Below, in pieces: positions 23,649 through 32,107 of a stretch of 49,538 nt of DNA. The translations under genes and the position numbers were made by a program. A model generated the notes under the pieces. The model was not told where the DNA came from, searched no databases, and saw only the letters and a program-made list of their open reading frames with translations. Numbering within the stretch: position 1 is the stretch's first letter; each line of letters begins with the position of its first letter. This DNA is from Hyphomicrobium sp. (GTDB taxonomy: Bacteria > Pseudomonadota > Alphaproteobacteria > Rhizobiales > Hyphomicrobiaceae), in the NCBI RefSeq assembly GCF_003987855.1, contig NZ_RXIZ01000015.1, positions 563,795-613,332 on the forward strand, given 5' to 3'.

Positions 23649-23965
23649 ATAGATCGGCTGGACGCTATGTCCGTCTTTATGACAATCGTCGAGGCCGAAG
23701 CTTCTCGGAAGCGTCGCGGCGTCTAGGCATGCCGCTGGTAATTGTGAGCCGTAAGCTCGCCGAGCTCGAGGCAACATCCGCGTCTCACGTGATGCCCAAA
23801 GCCGATCCACCGGCTGACGTGGTTCTAAGGGCCGTGACCTCCACCCGCCCACGTCGGCGCTATACCGCCGGCAAGATCGCTCGCCAGATTAGCTTGCTGT
23901 GTCGTTTGTCCCCCGCCGAGATCTTCGACAAGGGCCTTCGCAAGCAGCTGCGGTTGCCCGTGTGA
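23649..23965 (+). pseudogene. frameshifted LysR-type regulator remnant
   Basis: Two frames together spell a LysR N terminus: IDRLDAMSVFMTIVEA in frame 1 and then SFSEASRRLGMPLVIVSRKLAELE in another frame. The expected text would be VEAGSFSEASRRLG; a single base appears lost around 23696-23699 (GCCGAAGC instead of GCCGGAAGC). The natural start is ATA at 23649 instead of ATG. After the helix-turn-helix the sequence no longer resembles an effector domain and stops at 23965. It is divergent from the MBL/hydrolase/thiocyanate-hydrolase cluster, so it probably once regulated it. Confidence 0.75.
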
Positions 23966-24137
23966 AAAAGCGGTACGGTCCAGAAAGCGCCGCTCACGGC
24001 AGCACCCCCAAAATAACAAAGCCGGATGCCCAATTTGGGGTTGAACCTCTTCTGGCCACCATTCACAAAGTCAATAAGACCCTGACAGGCCAACGCTGAG
24101 CGGTACAGCTCCGGGGGTTTCTATAGACCCGGTCAAT

Positions 24138-27100
24138 TTAGGTCCGCTCGAGCGCAAAGAGATCGAAGTTGCCGCGCAGCACGTCTTCGACTCTGCCGCT
24201 GCGAACACTGCCGTCTCCATTGCGAACCAGCGGGGTCGCTCCCCGCCGGTATCGCCGGACGATGTGCGTGGACCGTTTGGCCTTGTCGCCGAACGCTTCC
24301 GCAAGATCATGAGCGGTTTCGGCCTTGAACGCGTTGCCAAGCGGCAATGCGGCGACGAGAACTTGCGCCGTGACACGGCTGCCTCCGACCTCGCTTCTCT
24401 CGAGAATATGCAATCCGGCTTCGCGTGCGAGCGCCCGATAGGCTCCGAAGCCCGAGACGATCAACACCGAATTAGCGCCGCCCGGTCCAGGGCCGAGCTC
24501 CGTTGCATTCATGTTTCGATTACGTGCCCAGGCCCGGTACATTGTGCCGAGTTCGGCGCACCACGCGAATGCGGCCTCGCTTGCATCCATGTCCGTCACG
24601 AAGGCCGGCTCTACGACGAGTGCGACTTCCACCGGCGCCCGTTCGTCGAGATCCTTCAAACCTTCATTGACGAGGTGAATTTGCATCGCAAGCCGGGAGA
24701 CGAGCTCCCGGAAGCTTTTTCCCCGCGCTCCAATCTGCCGTTCGAGACGTCCCGCAAGTGAAGTTGCCGTTTCGGTCGCGACCTCCAGGCGGTCCATCAA
24801 TTCGAGCCGGACAAGTGTTTGCGCCCGATCCGCCCGCGACCAAAACTCGGGAGCGCCAATCTCGCTGGTCAATCGTGATTTCTCTGCCGCCCATTCGGCG
24901 GACTCAAGCCGGTCTGTAATTGGTTCGCGGGCAGCGGCCAGAACGGCGATTTCCTCGCGGTCGCCGGAGGGCGCGCGTATCATGTCGAACAGGCTCGATG
25001 GGGCACCGGCTCTCGTTTGCTCTTCAGCCGGTGTCGCGACGGCGCCATCGCCATCCGGATCGACGAAATCAGCGCGCAGCGCATTGCCGTCGCGGCGGAC
25101 GAAAACGAACTGGTCGCCTTCGGGGAAACGCCGTTCGACGATCGTTTCGGCCAAAGGAGCGATGACAAAGTGATCGACTGCACGCTTCAGCGGCCGGGCA
25201 CCCATCTCGGCGGAGAAGCCTTTCTCAAGCAGGAATTCGATCGCGCTTGCGTCCCACTCGACAGCCCAATCGCGATCTTTCAGGCCGCGCCGTTCAAAGA
25301 TGCGAGCAAGCTCTTTCATCAAGATTCCCCGCATCAATTCGCGGGTAAGCGGCTTGAAGATGATGACCTTGTCGAGCCGGTTTTGAAACTCGGGACGGAA
25401 CGTTTGCGAGATGGCCCTGTGGATCTGCTCATCCTTGAAGTCGGACGAGGACGGTCTGAAACCAATGCTTCCCGTTTCGCGATGCGTAGTCGCGCCGAGG
25501 TTCGAGGTCAGGATGATGATGCTGTGTCGGAAGTCCGCAGTCTGTCCGGTGGCATCGGTTAGCCGGCCCTCGTCGAAGACCTGGAGAAAAAGATCCCAGA
25601 TCTGCGGATGCGCTTTCTCGAACTCGTCCAGCAGCACAACCGAGAACGGCTGCTTCCCGATACGCGCGACGAGCGTCTCGGCGTCTGCCGGAACATTACC
25701 TCCGCCGAGGATCTTCTGAGCGCCTTCGTAGGTCTGGTATTCGCTCATGTCGAGGCGGATCATGCGATCGGTCGAGCCGAAAAGGTAATCGGCGACAGTC
25801 TTCGCAAGCTCCGTCTTGCCGGTCCCCGTGGGGCCCGCGAACAGAAAGACACCGATCGGCTTCCCCGGATCGTTGAGGCCGGATTTGAGCATTGCGATGC
25901 GCTCGACCAGCGCGTTGACGGCCTCGGGCTGTCCAATGACCCGAGCCTGGAAGAACTCACGAACCTGATCGAGGCTCAGGCGTTCGGCGCCATCGAGGAT
26001 CGAAAGCGGCAGACCAGTCATCTGCGAAAGTGTCTCGAGGACTTCCCGGCCACCGAGGGATTTGCTCTTCGCCTTCTCCGAGCGCGCGGCGGTCATTTTC
26101 ATGAGGGAAAGGGCTGCCCCCGGAAGATGCATCGAGGTCAAGTATCTTTGCGCCGCATCGACGGACGTTCTGGCGAAGCTCGGTTCGATGGGTATTCGCG
26201 CCGACTGTTCCAGGCGTCTGGCAAGGATCTCCGCGAGCGCGATGGCATCAGCTTCATCCATGTCCTCCATGCGCACGATTTCGAGATGGCGCCTCAAGGC
26301 GGGCTTCAGCTGCTGCAGCTTCCTCGTCGCTGCAAGCGAGGCTTCGGCCCAGATCAGGACCCGTCCGGCCGACACCGCAGGAAGGATCTGATCGAGAATG
26401 CTCGCGCTCTGGCTCTGGTGCGCTCCGCTTAGCGCAAGGCCAAGAAGGTCCGGAACGTACCAGATCAATTTCTTGCTGATGTCGAGTTCCTGCAGTGCGT
26501 CTCGTATGCGCCCCTCGAGCTGGCCGATGTACATCTGCCCGGCTTGGAGATCGGCTCCGCTGGCTTGGAGCACGCGCCAGCCACTTGCTGCGATGCGCTC
26601 GGCCAGAAGCTTCAGGAACGATGTCTTTCCGACATGGGATTCGCCGCTGACCAGGAGGACGCGCAACGAGCCGCCCTCAAGCAACTGTTGCGCGGCGTCG
26701 AGCGCGTCCTTCCAAGCGTCAGCCTCAATGAGAAGTCCGTTCTCGGAGTTGTTCCAGAACCGGCCGATCGACTCCAGGAAGGGTGATTGCGCTTGCGATG
26801 ACGAGCTTTCTGCCGTTGATGCCGGATTCTGCTGGACGGTGGGCGGGGCTATCTCTGCCCCGAGCCGGGCCGCGATCGGGTGACTGACCAGTGCCAGGAA
26901 ATCCCTGATCTGCTCGCGCTTCCAGAGCGGCAAGGCCATGACGTCGGGCCCCGCGTCGGCAGGCGCGTCGTCGCCAAGAGCCGCAAAATGCTCGGCAAGC
27001 AGGTGGCGGAGGAGGACGTTGTCCGGCCACCAGTCGCGGAAGCCGACAAGGAACGCGCCCGTCGCGGGGCGGGGATCAGCTTTCCGGAGATACTGAAAGG

Positions 27101-27512
27101 CGAATGTCATCTGCCATACGGACAGGCCGTCGAAACGTGCTGGCACACGCGATGCGGATCCCCAAGCGTCTGGTCGTTGCGCCAGAGCAGCAAAGGCGGC
27201 GCATGACAGCGGCCAGTTCTGCCCGAAGGCGTAGTCGAAGAGCGTATCGATGGGCGTTTTTGGATCGACGAGAAGGACTACCGCGCTCTTGAAGTCTTCG
27301 TTCTCCGCGAGCTCATTGGTGTGAGCGGAATCGCGCGCAAAAGGTTCGAGCGTCTGGCTGATCTTGTGCAACTTGGTGCCGAGCCGTGGCTCGGGCGCGC
27401 TCTTTCCAAAATGCCGGAACTTCTTCAGATCAGCCCAGGTGCCGCCGCGCAGCCGGAAAACGATCATCCCTCCGATGATTGTCCAGAACAACAGTACAAG
27501 GATCTGATCCAC
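24138..27512 (-). CDS. membrane-anchored Clp-type AAA+ ATPase fused to a GGQ-less release-factor-2-like domain
   Basis: The product is 1124 residues from a GTG at 27512, chosen because GGAGAG precedes it and the next residues form a membrane helix (VDQILVLLFWTIIGGMIVF). A linker domain of about 230 residues follows. AAA module D1 has Walker A GESHVGKTSF (about 290-299) and a ClpA-like MYIGQLEGRI loop, but a degenerate Walker B (IWYVPDLL), so it may not hydrolyse ATP. D2 is intact: GPTGTGKTEL (about 560), LLDEFEKAH (about 627), FRPEFQNRLD arginine region (about 705), and the ClpB_D2-small domain with GFSAEMGARPLKR. The D2 pore loop GYVG is replaced by GGGNVPADAE, while SIGF (about 682-685) occupies the ClpP-binding position. 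Residues about 865-1124 resemble RF2 (APEFWSRADRAQ; VSGFGAYRALAREAGLH; terminal VEDVLRGNFDLF), but SPF and the whole GGQ section are absent. Confidence 0.82.
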   Translation of the reverse strand: MDQILVLLFWTIIGGMIVFRLRGGTWADLKKFRHFGKSAPEPRLGTKLHKISQTLEPFARDSAHTNELAENEDFKSAVVLLVDPKTPIDTLFDYAFGQNWPLSCAAFAALAQRPDAWGSASRVPARFDGLSVWQMTFAFQYLRKADPRPATGAFLVGFRDWWPDNVLLRHLLAEHFAALGDDAPADAGPDVMALPLWKREQIRDFLALVSHPIAARLGAEIAPPTVQQNPASTAESSSSQAQSPFLESIGRFWNNSENGLLIEADAWKDALDAAQQLLEGGSLRVLLVSGESHVGKTSFLKLLAERIAASGWRVLQASGADLQAGQMYIGQLEGRIRDALQELDISKKLIWYVPDLLGLALSGAHQSQSASILDQILPAVSAGRVLIWAEASLAATRKLQQLKPALRRHLEIVRMEDMDEADAIALAEILARRLEQSARIPIEPSFARTSVDAAQRYLTSMHLPGAALSLMKMTAARSEKAKSKSLGGREVLETLSQMTGLPLSILDGAERLSLDQVREFFQARVIGQPEAVNALVERIAMLKSGLNDPGKPIGVFLFAGPTGTGKTELAKTVADYLFGSTDRMIRLDMSEYQTYEGAQKILGGGNVPADAETLVARIGKQPFSVVLLDEFEKAHPQIWDLFLQVFDEGRLTDATGQTADFRHSIIILTSNLGATTHRETGSIGFRPSSSDFKDEQIHRAISQTFRPEFQNRLDKVIIFKPLTRELMRGILMKELARIFERRGLKDRDWAVEWDASAIEFLLEKGFSAEMGARPLKRAVDHFVIAPLAETIVERRFPEGDQFVFVRRDGNALRADFVDPDGDGAVATPAEEQTRAGAPSSLFDMIRAPSGDREEIAVLAAAREPITDRLESAEWAAEKSRLTSEIGAPEFWSRADRAQTLVRLELMDRLEVATETATSLAGRLERQIGARGKSFRELVSRLAMQIHLVNEGLKDLDERAPVEVALVVEPAFVTDMDASEAAFAWCAELGTMYRAWARNRNMNATELGPGPGGANSVLIVSGFGAYRALAREAGLHILERSEVGGSRVTAQVLVAALPLGNAFKAETAHDLAEAFGDKAKRSTHIVRRYRRGATPLVRNGDGSVRSGRVEDVLRGNFDLFALERT

Positions 27513-27885
27513 CGAACTCTCCGAGCGCCCTGCTTTCGGGAAGAGAAAAAGCAGAACCGCCCGCACGGTTGTCAACTGGCCCGCGCACAATGGCGCGGCC
27601 TCCAAGAAGATGAGGCTTTTGAACCGAAAGGCTTAACCCTACCTGGTGAAGCTCAGATAGGATGCCAGTGCATCACGCTTGGGCGGCCAATCATACTATT
27701 ATCTCAAGCGGAAGCTCGAGCAGGGGCCCGAGGGGCAAGGTATAGTCCGCTGCAGCGTTCACCGCCTTATGGACGACAGATCCGCACCCGCTCTGCTGTG
27801 CACGCGTGGCACGCTAAGCGCACGACTATTTCAGTGGGACACTCGCCGACAGAAATGCGAAGGCCGCGGGCTCATCAGATCGTGT
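27513..27885. other. divergent spacer without a supported gene
   Basis: About 370 bases between the AAA+ gene start and the small membrane protein. In-frame ORF extensions on both strands lack ribosome-binding sites and family content. I see no clear promoter or RNA. Confidence 0.45.
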
Positions 27886-28107
27886 ATGCTGGAGCGTCTG
27901 ACCGAGCTGATGTCGGGGCTTCTCATGGCAAACATTTTAACTGCGCTTGTCGGCGCCATCTTCGGCTATGCCGTGGTCTGGCTAGGTTTCACAATTCACG
28001 CTGGATCGTTCATCATAGACGGGCCATGGGCGAATGTTGTTTCCGCTGTCACGGGAGCTGTCGTGGCGTTGTTGATCAAATATGCCATCAGCAAAGAGTA
28101 TGGGTGA
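27886..28107 (+). CDS. small two-helix membrane protein
   Basis: This reads as 73 residues with two hydrophobic segments (LTALVGAIFGYAVVWLGF and WANVVSAVTGAVVALLIKYAI) joined by a short glycine-containing turn. The glycine-zipper-like helices recall the C-terminal half of GlsB/YeaQ/YmgE stress membrane proteins, but the match is weak. Starts at 27886, 27910 or 27928 (MANILTALVG) are all possible; none has a strong ribosome-binding site. It is divergent from the AAA+ fusion gene. Confidence 0.55.
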   Translation: MLERLTELMSGLLMANILTALVGAIFGYAVVWLGFTIHAGSFIIDGPWANVVSAVTGAVVALLIKYAISKEYG

Positions 28108-28366
28108 GAAAGCGCGATCGAGCCCGAAGATGCATCAAAGCGCTAAATTGGCAGATGATGGCTTGGCCGCGTTAGGCGACGAAGTTTCAAGCGCCTGGGC
28201 GACCGATCGAACATCAGTGGATCTGTGCCGTCTTAGGCGTTGTAAATAACGTCGCCTGAGCGTCGCGTTTGACGCAATTCGCAATCGTTTGGAAATGTTG
28301 TCAAACAGCGCGCTGCGCATTAGAGCCCTCGCTATGCATGGCTTGGTGCCATCGCAAAAATTGATT

Positions 28367-28597
28367 TCAAGTTTGACTTGCTATGAACAGACGCCCCGAA
28401 ATCGTGATGTTGTATCGCATTTCGTTTTTGCTCAGCCGCATCGCTTCAATGAACTTTTTCTTGAGAAGCTCGGCATAGGACGCGTGGTTGCGATTGTGTC
28501 TCACCGTCTGCACACCACCAAACAATATAATTTCTTGCAGCACTCGGAGCTGGTCGGGCTCTAATGTGAGCGACCCATTCCCATCTCGATCAATCAT
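28367..28597 (-). CDS. hypothetical protein, unknown family
   Basis: This 76-residue product starts with an ATG preceded by GGAGAAGAAAGTTCAAG. It opens with MIDRDGNGSLTLEPDQLRVLQEIILFGG and ends with YNITISGRLFIASQ; the first 10 residues recall a calcium-loop (D-x-D-x-N-G-S-L) but one copy is not evidence of an EF-hand. A plus-strand ORF (28289-28564) overlaps and is judged a shadow because it lacks a ribosome-binding site. Confidence 0.5.
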   Translation of the reverse strand: MIDRDGNGSLTLEPDQLRVLQEIILFGGVQTVRHNRNHASYAELLKKKFIEAMRLSKNEMRYNITISGRLFIASQT

Positions 28598-28647
28598 CTT
28601 GAACTTTCTTCTCCGCTCGCACTTCGAGCTTGGGAGAAATATCGGTT

Positions 28648-28938
28648 CTAAGAACTAGCTTTGATGCTAGGTGGCACAACGCTTTGGCTGTCTGCACCAA
28701 TGGCAATTTCTAGATCTTTGGGATCGATGGTCAGCACTTGTCGCGCAACGCTGCCCAGTATTTTCGCCGGCATTTCTATTGTCGTGGCCAAACGCCTGTA
28801 AGCGACGAAGGATAAGCCTTCGATCAGTTCTTCGACAGTTTCGACTTCGTATGTCCCAGCATCAAATTTCTCATCGACACCCGCAAGTTCGAACGGGCGA
28901 GAGAACGTTATGGATTTGCGCGTGGTTCGGCCTAGCAA
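28648..28938 (-). CDS. conserved-looking small protein, unknown function
   Basis: This 96-residue protein contains ITFSRPFELAGVDEKFDAGTYEVETVEELIEGLSF (first part beta-rich) and YRRLATTIEMP. I recall this F-x-x-P-F-x-L-x-G-V-D-x-x-x-x-x-G-x-Y-x-V-E-T-x-E-E-L-I-E-G pattern from many Hyphomicrobiales hypothetical proteins. There is no signal peptide or membrane helix; the N terminus is basic. It sits in a group of small minus-strand genes with the CsbD-like gene, which hints at a stress regulon, but function is unknown. Confidence 0.7.
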   Translation of the reverse strand: MLGRTTRKSITFSRPFELAGVDEKFDAGTYEVETVEELIEGLSFVAYRRLATTIEMPAKILGSVARQVLTIDPKDLEIAIGADSQSVVPPSIKASS

Positions 28939-29013
28939 GCTAACCTCCCATTGCGTCGCTTCGTGTGATCCGCCGCCTCTAGCGCTGATGCCAGAGGCGA
29001 CGGGCGACGGGAG

Positions 29014-29217
29014 TTAGAGCGCGCGGCCTTTGGCAAATGCATCGACGTCCTTTTCGGCCTGGGCCTTATCCAACTGGTACTTGGATTGAACCTGAGCCAC
29101 GAGGTCGTCCTTGGATTTGAGCGCAGCTACGTCGGACGCACTGAACTTCGACCACTTTGCTGCGATTTCAGATCGCATGCCGATGGGGTGTGTTGCGTTT
29201 GCGATGTTCTCAGACAT
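29014..29217 (-). CDS. CsbD-like stress protein
   Basis: This 67-residue protein resembles the CsbD fold: EIAAKWSKFSASDVAALKSKDDLVAQVQSKYQLDKAQAEKDVDAF. The W-x-K-x-x-x-x-D-V-x-x-L-x-x-x-x-D-x-L-V-x-x-x-Q-x-x-Y pattern and the terminal A-E-K-D-V-D-x-F are typical. CsbD proteins are abundant general-stress proteins of unclear mechanism. The ATG follows TAGGAG at a proper distance. The long A+T-rich upstream region with an 18-bp palindrome suggests dedicated regulation. Confidence 0.82.
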   Translation of the reverse strand: MSENIANATHPIGMRSEIAAKWSKFSASDVAALKSKDDLVAQVQSKYQLDKAQAEKDVDAFAKGRAL

Positions 29218-29707
29218 ATCAAAACTCCTAAAAAATTCACAGAAAAAGAACGATTAGAACAAGAATTATCCAAACCATCCGAGAACATAGATGGGCCTTC
29301 CACTAGCATATAGCAAGAATAATCGTGCTTTTTATTGAAATAATTCATGCTGATGTATTCGCGAATACATAACGCATACATTTGAAATATACAGAAGTAT
29401 AAAGCGGATTGAAATGTGAATACATAGAGGAACAACTTAATACTTGAAATTATACTTGGGGTTCAAGAGCTGGGGCTTCGGTCCGACAGGGCGATTTTGG
29501 TGTTCGCGGACACGCTAATCCCGATCAAGCCGGCCGCTGCGATGTCCGGTAAGTACGCACAAATGGCGTCACGGAGAGACGTTCAGGCGTTCTCCCAGCC
29601 GTTTGTCGACACGGACAGCAAGTCAACTCAACACCAGTGCGGAAGCCACACTAGGCCCGAAGCCGCGCAAGACGCGGTGTTCAACGGTGTAGTCGGGCGC
29701 AACTGCG
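29218..29707. other. A+T-rich regulatory spacer upstream of the CsbD-like gene
   Basis: About 490 bases without a credible gene, notably A+T-rich from 29220 to 29460. It holds the 18-bp palindrome at 29353-29370 and related half-sites. The plus ORF at 29497-29772 overlaps ssuA antisense and looks spurious. Confidence 0.55.
29353..29370. promoter_or_regulatory. 18-bp perfect palindrome (operator candidate) with nearby half-sites
   Basis: ATGTATTCGCGAATACAT is perfectly self-complementary. The half-site element recurs as GCATACAT at 29374-29381 and GAATACAT at 29418-29425. It lies 136-153 bases upstream of the CsbD-like start. No family is assigned; the symmetry and repeated half-sites argue for dimeric protein binding. 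Confidence 0.6.
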
Positions 29708-30691
29708 TTATCGCACCGACGCTTGCTTGTCGGGCGACCATATCTGGGCGGATTCAGCATCCACCCGCTTAGGAAGGCCGCCTTGCTCGAAGAATACATC
29801 GGCAATTTTCTGCTCTTCCGCGAGACTCTCCAAAGTTACGGGGCGGACCTCGTAGCTCCGATGGCTGTTGGCAAGTGAGACGACACCCGAATCCAGCCCC
29901 CATGTGGGAGCCAACAGCTGCGCTGCCACTTCGGGATTTTTCCTCACCCATTCACCGGTCTTTTGAAGCTTGGCGAACACCAGCCTTAGGACATCGGGGC
30001 GGGAGGAAGCGAAGTTCGTCGACGCCAGATAGTACCGTCGATAGTTCGCTATGCCGGCTCCATCGGCTAGCACGCGGGCTTGCGTCTGCTTGAGCGTAGC
30101 CGAGACGTAGGGATCCCATGTCACCCAGGCATCCACTGCGCCCTTTTCAAACGCGGCGCGACCGTCTGCCGGCGTAAGGTAGGCGGGCTCAATATCGGAA
30201 AACTTCAAGCCTGCTTTCGATAGGGCCGCGATCAGGAGATAATGGCTGCCTGATGCCTTCGTAACGGCGACTTTCTTTCCTTTAAGCTCGGCCACCGAGT
30301 GGATCGGTGAGCTTTCCTGCACCAAAAGTGCCTGCGCCGCTGGTGATGGGGCTTCGCTTGCGAAGTACGTCAACTTCGCACCGGCAGCCTGCGCGAAAAT
30401 CGGCACGGTGTCTGCAACATCACCTGATAGATCGACAGCCCCCACGTTCAGTGCTTCCAACAGGGGGAGGCCGCTCGAGAACTCCGACCATTTGACGGCG
30501 ATGCCGAGTTCCGCAAGGCCCTTTTCGAGCTCGCCGTTACTCCGCAGGATCGCAATGAGCGTCGAAGATTTCTGATACCCGATCCTGACGGTTGAGGATT
30601 GATCTGCCGCTGATGAGACGCCCGCAGAGGTCGTGAGCGCGATGCCGAGCACGACCGCGCCTTGCAGCAGTTGACGACGATCCATGGTCAT
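29708..30691 (-). CDS. ssuA: aliphatic sulfonate ABC transporter substrate-binding protein
   Basis: This 327-residue periplasmic binding protein captures alkanesulfonates. It has a Tat/Sec-like leader (MDRRQLLQGAVVLGIALTTSAGVSSAADQ, first part) and a family opening VRIGYQKSSTLIAILRSNGELEKGL. VKWSEFSSGLPLLEALNVGAVDLSGDVADTVPIFAQAAG and DAWVTWDPYVSA are diagnostic for the SsuA/NrtA-like group. The second ATG (30685) is the probable start because it sits just before the RR motif. It is divergent from ssuDCB with 246 bases between, an unusual layout since ssuA is commonly in the same operon. Confidence 0.92.
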   Translation of the reverse strand: MTMDRRQLLQGAVVLGIALTTSAGVSSAADQSSTVRIGYQKSSTLIAILRSNGELEKGLAELGIAVKWSEFSSGLPLLEALNVGAVDLSGDVADTVPIFAQAAGAKLTYFASEAPSPAAQALLVQESSPIHSVAELKGKKVAVTKASGSHYLLIAALSKAGLKFSDIEPAYLTPADGRAAFEKGAVDAWVTWDPYVSATLKQTQARVLADGAGIANYRRYYLASTNFASSRPDVLRLVFAKLQKTGEWVRKNPEVAAQLLAPTWGLDSGVVSLANSHRSYEVRPVTLESLAEEQKIADVFFEQGGLPKRVDAESAQIWSPDKQASVR

Positions 30692-30937
30692 AGCCTTCTT
30701 GTTTGACAGCCCATGCTGCCGATCGTTTGAACTGGCTGGTGTTGTCGAGGCGCGATCGATCCATGGCCACCAATAAATTTGGAAAAGCTAATCTCTTTTT
30801 GTTGTTTGTTCCCAATCGGAGAGCCGTCCAAGATTGCAGCCAACGGTGGCCAGCGCGACGGAGAGGCGATCACTCTTCGGCGCATTTTGCGTTGGCCGCC
30901 ATGGTTGGATGCAAGAACGACATCAGGAACAACGTGC

Positions 30938-32107
30938 GTGACAGTTACGCCCTCTTCGACTGCCAACATACTTTGGTTTCTTCCGACACACGGCGACGGC
31001 CGGTATCTCGGATCATCCTTCGGGGGGCGAGAAGTCGACCTGAGTTACCTGCGCCAGATTGCGGACGCGTCCGATAAGCTCGGCTATTATGGGGTGCTTC
31101 TGCCGACGGGCCGAAGCTGCGAGGACTCCTGGGTGATTGCGGCGGCGCTTCTGCCGCAGACGCGTGATCTTCGCTTTCTCGTCGCCGTGCGGCCCGGGCT
31201 GCTATCGCCGGCAGTCGCTGCGCGAATGACCGCGACGCTGGATCGTATTTCGGATGGACGACTTCTGATCAACGTCGTCACGGGCGGTGATCCCGTCGAA
31301 AACAAGGGCGACGGCGTCTTCCTTGCCCATGACGAACGATACGCAGTCACCAAGGAATTCCTCGATGTCTACAAGGCGCTTCTCGCAGGCGGCCGTGTTG
31401 ATTACGAGGGCCGGCATATAAAGATAGAAGACGGTCGGTTGCTGTTTCCACCGCTGCAGACGCCGCACCCGCCATTGTATTTCGGCGGCTCGTCGGAGGC
31501 CGGCATTGCCGTTGCGGCCGAGACGATCGACAAGTACCTCACGTGGGGTGAACCGCCTGCGGAAGTCGCAAAGAAAATCAATGCGGCGCAGAGAGCGGCG
31601 CATGCCAAAGGCCGCAGCTTTTCTTTTGGTATCCGTCTTCACGTGATCGTTCGTGAAACCAACGATGAAGCTTGGCGCGCTGCGAACGACCTCCTGAAAC
31701 ACGTGGATGACGAGACTCTGGCTTCCGCGCAGAAGACCTTCGAACGCATGGATTCTATCGGCCAGAAGCGCATGCTAGCGTTGCACGGCGGCGGGCGCGA
31801 GAAACTGGAAGTCAGTCCAAATCTCTGGGCCGGAGTCGGCCTCGTTCGCGGCGGAGCTGGAACCGCCCTCGTGGGCGATCCGGAAACGGTCGCCGAGCGC
31901 ATCAAGGAGTACATGCGGATCGGCATCGATACCTTTATCTTCTCGGGCTACCCGCATCTGGAAGAAGCCTATCGGTTTTCCGAGTTGGTATTTCCGCTTT
32001 TGCCGCTTGCGCCAACGATGCGAACAACTCGCAAGAGACGCGGACCCGTTGGGGAGACGATTGCCAATGACTTCTCGCCGGCAGAACGTCAGCGAGGGCA
32101 ATCCTGA
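30938..32107 (+). CDS. ssuD: FMNH2-dependent alkanesulfonate monooxygenase
   Basis: This 389-residue luciferase-fold enzyme cleaves alkanesulfonates to aldehyde and sulfite, releasing sulfur for growth. The family begins [16 protein letters not shown], found here 12 residues after a GTG at 30938 that follows AGGAACAAC; a longer ORF from 30779 adds 53 non-family residues. Diagnostic blocks are [53 protein letters not shown] and [14 protein letters not shown]. No flavin reductase gene (ssuE/msuE) is in the window, so FMNH2 must come from elsewhere. Its stop codon overlaps the ssuC start (TGATG), indicating an operon ssuDCB. MsuD (methanesulfonate) is a possible alternative specificity. Confidence 0.95.
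   Translation: MTVTPSSTANILWFLPTHGDGRYLGSSFGGREVDLSYLRQIADASDKLGYYGVLLPTGRSCEDSWVIAAALLPQTRDLRFLVAVRPGLLSPAVAARMTATLDRISDGRLLINVVTGGDPVENKGDGVFLAHDERYAVTKEFLDVYKALLAGGRVDYEGRHIKIEDGRLLFPPLQTPHPPLYFGGSSEAGIAVAAETIDKYLTWGEPPAEVAKKINAAQRAAHAKGRSFSFGIRLHVIVRETNDEAWRAANDLLKHVDDETLASAQKTFERMDSIGQKRMLALHGGGREKLEVSPNLWAGVGLVRGGAGTALVGDPETVAERIKEYMRIGIDTFIFSGYPHLEEAYRFSELVFPLLPLAPTMRTTRKRRGPVGETIANDFSPAERQRGQS

Noticed and set aside
29497-29772. 91-codon plus ORF before ssuA's 3' end
   Set aside because: It overlaps ssuA antisense, lacks a ribosome-binding site and shows no recognisable segment.
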